Source: Parasitella parasitica
Taxonomy: Eukaryota > Mucoromycota > Mucoromycetes > Mucorales > Mucoraceae
Assembly: GCA_025201805.1 (NCBI GenBank)
Contig: MU619268.1
Span: 177,267-213,952 of the forward strand
Direction: 5' to 3'
DNA length: 36,686 nt
The position numbers and the translations under genes were made by a program. The first letter of the stretch is position 1. Each line of letters opens with the position of its first letter. The notes under the pieces were generated by a model. That model was not told the DNA's origin, searched no databases, and saw nothing but the letters and a program-made list of their open reading frames with translations. Positions 31,439 to 36,686 of this stretch are shown here, in pieces.

Positions 31439-33381
31439 GGGCTGAATAGAAAAAAAGAAAAAAAAACAAAGGTAGCAGTAAACGATAAAAAAAGAAAAGG
31501 GGAGACGAAATAGATTCTAGTAAGAAAGTGTTGTATAATTTTTATGTGAGTTTAGAGCAATATTTTCAAAGTAAGACAAGGGTTGACCAAGCGAAATAAA
31601 TGGGCTTTATAGAAAAAAGGAAATTCAACACATCGAAAAAGGCAAAAATAAAAAAGACACTAACCGAGTCGAAAACAAAAAACGCACCTTCTGAAAGCAT
31701 ACAAGCAGCAGCAGCCATGCTCGGTCCTGTCATTAAGCAGCTCGGGCTTTGTCATCATTTATTGTTTTTGGCTTCAGAATCTACTGACAGCTTTCCTATT
31801 GCGTCTGTACATGAGTCAATGAACATCTGCAGCAAAGCGTCCGAATCCCGAGCACTGTCGCTTTAAATGCCATCCACTTCATTATTACGCTCTCCCATGA
31901 CCCGAGAGACTAGCAAGGCAGCCATAGTGACAAAGAAACCAAATGTCACTCTCCTCACTCAACCCCAGAGATATTCGAAATATCAAGGAACATCCTTCAA
32001 GAGAAAGAACGCGCAAATTTCCCGTAGTGAGTAGAGAGATAAGCAGCCTGCTTTTTGTGTGTGACACAGTAGAGACATAGAAGGCATCCAGGCTTGCTTT
32101 CCTGTTGTAAAAGTGGCGTCGATGTCGAGTGTTTATTTTTAGGACCATTATATTGGAGATATAAAATGTTTGATTTCCAAATCCCATCCGATTGAGCCAC
32201 TTTTTGTTGCATCAGCCAAGCGCATATTTTTGTGATAATATTTACATTAATTGCTTTGAGTGATTAGCAAGTTCTATCTGGCCAATTTAATCGATGCTCC
32301 GATTTTTCAAATAATGAAATGTTGTAATAAAATTATGATGTGCTTAATGATCCAATTTTCATTATTGTCAACATGAGTTGTACAACTAGCTCAAATTAAA
32401 CAAAATTACCAAAAGGGAGGCTTTTTGTGCAAATCATGCAAGTAAATCAAAACTTGCCGTCTAAATATCATCTCTTGTTTTATTTTTAGCCGTTGAAAAC
32501 AGCAACTGACGTAACTTTTTATTAACGTTTGATCAATAGCTCTACTGCTTGATTCGGCCTCTCAGATCCAAGAGTGGCGATCAGCAGAGATACTTGATTT
32601 CAAAAAAAAAAAAAAAAATGTATACACATTGCTCAAACGCCTAATTCATAAAGAACCTTTTCTTCTCTGCTTTGTTGCAGTCCCCAAAAAACACAAGCTA
32701 GGCAAGAAAGCTCACCTGGGCAACATCAAGTCAGAATATGAAGGTTGACATCAAACAGCTTCCAGCAAAGAGAAAGTCAGTGTATAAACTACTAGAAAAA
32801 ACGTGTTTGCAGACGTCTCCTAATTCTAGAAGCTTCCTATCTCGATAGAATATTTCTAACAACAGCCATATCGTCAAGAAAAGCGGATGGAGCATGGCTA
32901 CTCTATGCTTATTGACTATACATATGCGAGTTTTTTTTTTTTAAAAAAAAACAAAAAAAGTTATAGAAAGTGCTACAAGAGCCGACAGATTATCCATGTG
33001 CCAAAGTAATATTGACGCCCAAATTTGTTTACCAAATCTTTGCATATTCTCTCATGTATCTGATGTCCATCTGCTCTTTGATCAACAATACAACGAAATC
33101 ACATTCCTGCGCTTTACCGTAAATGGAATCAATCATATACCTGTATAAACCCCACATACGAATAAACACAAATATTCTGATTAAGGATAATGTATGTGAT
33201 TTTATTGATGTTATAATGTAAAAGGGTAATTAAAAGGAGGATAAAGAGGAAGAATTTATATCAAGTAAGTGGTTATTATTTGTGTTGAATAATCACAGAG
33301 TATATGATTACGGAGAATTAAGTATGTTTGGTGTGAGGGGAAATATTATTAAGTAAGTTTGTATAATAAAAGGTAAAATAA
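31436..33381. other. Long intergenic region, no firm gene
   Basis: Almost 2 kb. A plus frame at 31600-31866 (88 aa, Lys-rich then Ala/Ser) and, overlapping it on the minus strand, a short frame reading DALLQMFIDSCTDAIGKLSV before a stop are the most protein-like pieces. Neither has a known domain, so I do not call a gene. 32600-32616 and 32934-32957 are A/T runs, the latter T followed by A. The part next to 33381 is the 3' side of the kinase gene. Confidence 0.4.
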
Positions 33382-35401
<2,020 letters not shown>

Positions 35402-35744
35402 GGCTAGCGAATGTTTGTTTGAGTTCAAACAAGGTTATTTTTGAAATATACAATAACTTTTCAAGATATTATATATATACTAACAAAGAGAGAAAGAGAG
35501 GGAGAGAGAGAGAACAAGAAAAAATAAAGGGATGAATTGTTATTGGACGATTTGCTACCAGAATATCAGGTAAAACTAGACCGTTCCACCGCTTGAATGA
35601 TTGGTGAAGCTCCGAGTCAGTGGGATTGTCAAACATATAAGGCCGTCGCCTAATTTCCATCCTTTTCTTTTCTTCCTTTCCCAATTTTTTTTTTTTTTTT
35701 TTTTTACATAAAAAAGTTACAAAATATGCCATCTTCCCCCATCA
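35402..35744. promoter_or_regulatory. Shared divergent promoter region
   Basis: The NRC-2-like kinase (start 35401, minus) and the small PP1-motif gene (start 35745, plus) point away from each other across 343 bases, so both promoters must lie here. The region has a GA-rich stretch (about 35486-35522) and a T run (about 35687-35705) just upstream of the plus-strand gene. No specific binding site is claimed. Confidence 0.55.
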
Positions 35745-36203
35745 ATGAGGTAAGTGTTTCGAGCCATCATACCACACAACTATCACTCACACAGTAGTCA
35801 GTCTCAATATCGATTTCCCCGCAGAGTAAGCTTTGACTTGAGCCACAATACAGTCCATCTTTTGCCCACATTAGAGCAATGTCGCGATGCCGCCAAGCAA
35901 AGAAGCCGTGAAGATTGGCAGCGTAAAACACTCAACGAAGACATGTTGAGCGAAGACATTATCGTAGAAATTCAAGAAGATTGTTCTGCCGGTTCCCGTG
36001 ATTCTGATGAGGAAAACGAATCTGTTCATTATGAACGTATCCCCGCAAAAAGTTGTCTCAAGAAACCACCTCAGGTAGTCGCTGCTTGTGCCGCCAGCAT
36101 TGCAAACAAGACTGGCAGCAGCAAGAAAAACCAGAAAAAGAGAAAGAGAAATCAACATGTCGCCGCCAAGCAAATTGCACAAAGCCCTATTTCTGTACAT
36201 TGA
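35745..36203 (+). CDS. Small basic protein with PP1-docking RVxF motif
   Basis: Two exons: 35745-35749 and 35795-36203; 137 aa. Exon 1 is five bases, ATG AG, followed by GTAAGT; a 45-nt intron ends CACACAG and the frame continues SQSQYRFPRRVSFDLSHNT. No in-frame ATG exists in the open frame upstream of the conserved part, because a TAA stops it, so this splice is the simplest way to get a start. The RRVSFDL sequence fits the RVxF motif that docks on protein phosphatase 1. It is followed by a helical stretch (LLPTLEQCRDAAKQRSREDW), an acidic middle and a basic end KKNQKKRKRNQ resembling a nuclear localisation signal. Likely a PP1 regulator or nuclear protein; not recognised as a named family. 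Another ATG just upstream (35727, MPSSPINE) gives a frame that does not join. Confidence 0.55.
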
Positions 36204-36686
36204 ATCCATGCTGAAAAAAGGCGCCAAATACACTTTGAGCAACGGCAGCAACAACGCTTGCTGCGAGATGGATCCAATCTACTAATAAGTTGCATGGATC
36301 GAATCGCCTTGCCATTATTTATAATCGCATTTTCAGGTTTCCGTAGAAAGAAGAAGAAGCGCAAAAAGAAAACGATAAACAACATTTTCCTGCTGCCCCA
36401 CCCTCACCCCACTCTTTTATCATCTGCCATGATTACATCTACAAGTCTTGCACTTTTATGCACCCTTTTATTTTGTTCTCACATTTGTTTTATAACAAAA
36501 TAAACTATCCTCCCCCTTTTGTGTGGGAATCCTCTGGAACAATTCGAATGCAAAATGGCGTTTTTTTTTTTTTTCTTTTTTCAGCAAACGGAAGAGACCT
36601 GATTTTCTAAATCAGACAAGAGCTAATAATGACTCATAAGTTATCACCATACATGTTTGAAAATCACTTTGTCATTTTTCAAGGAA
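36204..36686. other. 3' flank of the PP1-motif gene; no firm gene
   Basis: A plus-strand frame continues readable to 36503 (SNLLISCMDRIALPLFIIAF, then RRKKKKRKKK, then a hydrophobic stretch), but it lies in a different frame from the upstream gene and no splice connects them convincingly. A T run lies at 36561-36573. Confidence 0.4.

Noticed and set aside
31600-31866. 88-aa plus-strand frame
   Set aside because: Lys-rich start over A-rich DNA, no family, no splice partner; an overlapping minus frame looks equally good, so neither was called.
35727-35753. Upstream ATG (MPSSPINE) as start of the PP1-motif gene
   Set aside because: Neither reading through nor splicing from it enters the RRVSF frame; the ATG at 35745 does with one intron.
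36258-36503. 81-aa plus-strand frame with a hydrophobic segment and Lys/Arg run
   Set aside because: Probably 3' flank of the 35745-36203 gene; different frame, no convincing splice, low-complexity sequence.

Overview
This window is nuclear DNA from an intron-containing, AT-rich fungus. An early-diverging filamentous fungus of the Mucoromycota (Mucorales type) fits best. The evidence is: short GT-AG introns (about 45-190 nt) in nearly every gene; a fungal Zn(II)2Cys6 transcription factor with a fungal-specific domain; an NRC-2/Fpk-type AGC kinase; a heme-regulated-inhibitor-like eIF2alpha kinase; a GRAMD4-like protein; and decayed non-LTR retrotransposon, PIF/Harbinger and zinc-knuckle repeats between the genes. 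The species assignment is inference. No tRNA, rRNA, CRISPR array or bacterial operon was seen. One scaffold gap (10 N) lies next to a 75-nt poly-A run.

Layout. 1-1770: unannotated DNA and a broken LINE reverse transcriptase on the minus strand. 1885-4812 (+): seven-exon Zn2Cys6 transcription factor. 5130-7515 (-): three-exon multipass protein that joins a rhomboid-like membrane domain lacking the usual catalytic His to a PGAP4-like glycosyltransferase domain. 7516-10749: transposon debris (Harbinger accessory ORF plus transposase tail, zinc-knuckle repeat). 10750-11926 (-): PP2A catalytic subunit. 12326-12831 (-): tentative small gene. 12960-17078 (+): SNF2/STH1 remodeller ATPase. 17225-17623 (+): small disordered protein. 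17955-20127 (+): GRAMD4-like membrane protein. 20214-21132 (-): proteasome beta3. 21133-23262: repeat-rich gap with a second zinc-knuckle copy and an unrecognised decayed ORF. 23263-24061 (+): DsbA-like protein. 24092-25593 (-): cyclophilin-40. 25798-25882: gap and poly-A. 26552-29361 (-): HRI-like eIF2alpha kinase. 29786-31318 (-): signal peptide, Cys-rich ectodomain, one TM and an SH3 domain. 33382-35401 (-): NRC-2/Fpk-like kinase. 35745-36203 (+): small basic protein with a PP1-docking motif.

How the genes relate. These are mostly independent housekeeping and signalling genes. Several act in phospho-signalling or proteostasis (PP2A, two kinases, a possible PP1 regulator, Cyp40 as an Hsp90 co-chaperone, proteasome beta3), but nothing shows that they form one pathway. 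Exon structures were worked out by eye by requiring GT-AG borders, preserved reading phase and family conservation. All multi-exon models close in frame, and PP2A (309 aa), proteasome beta3 (204 aa) and Cyp40 (371 aa) come out at family length. The most notable single observation is the rhomboid-like/glycosyltransferase fusion. I did not find convincing evidence of a wholly new multi-gene system.
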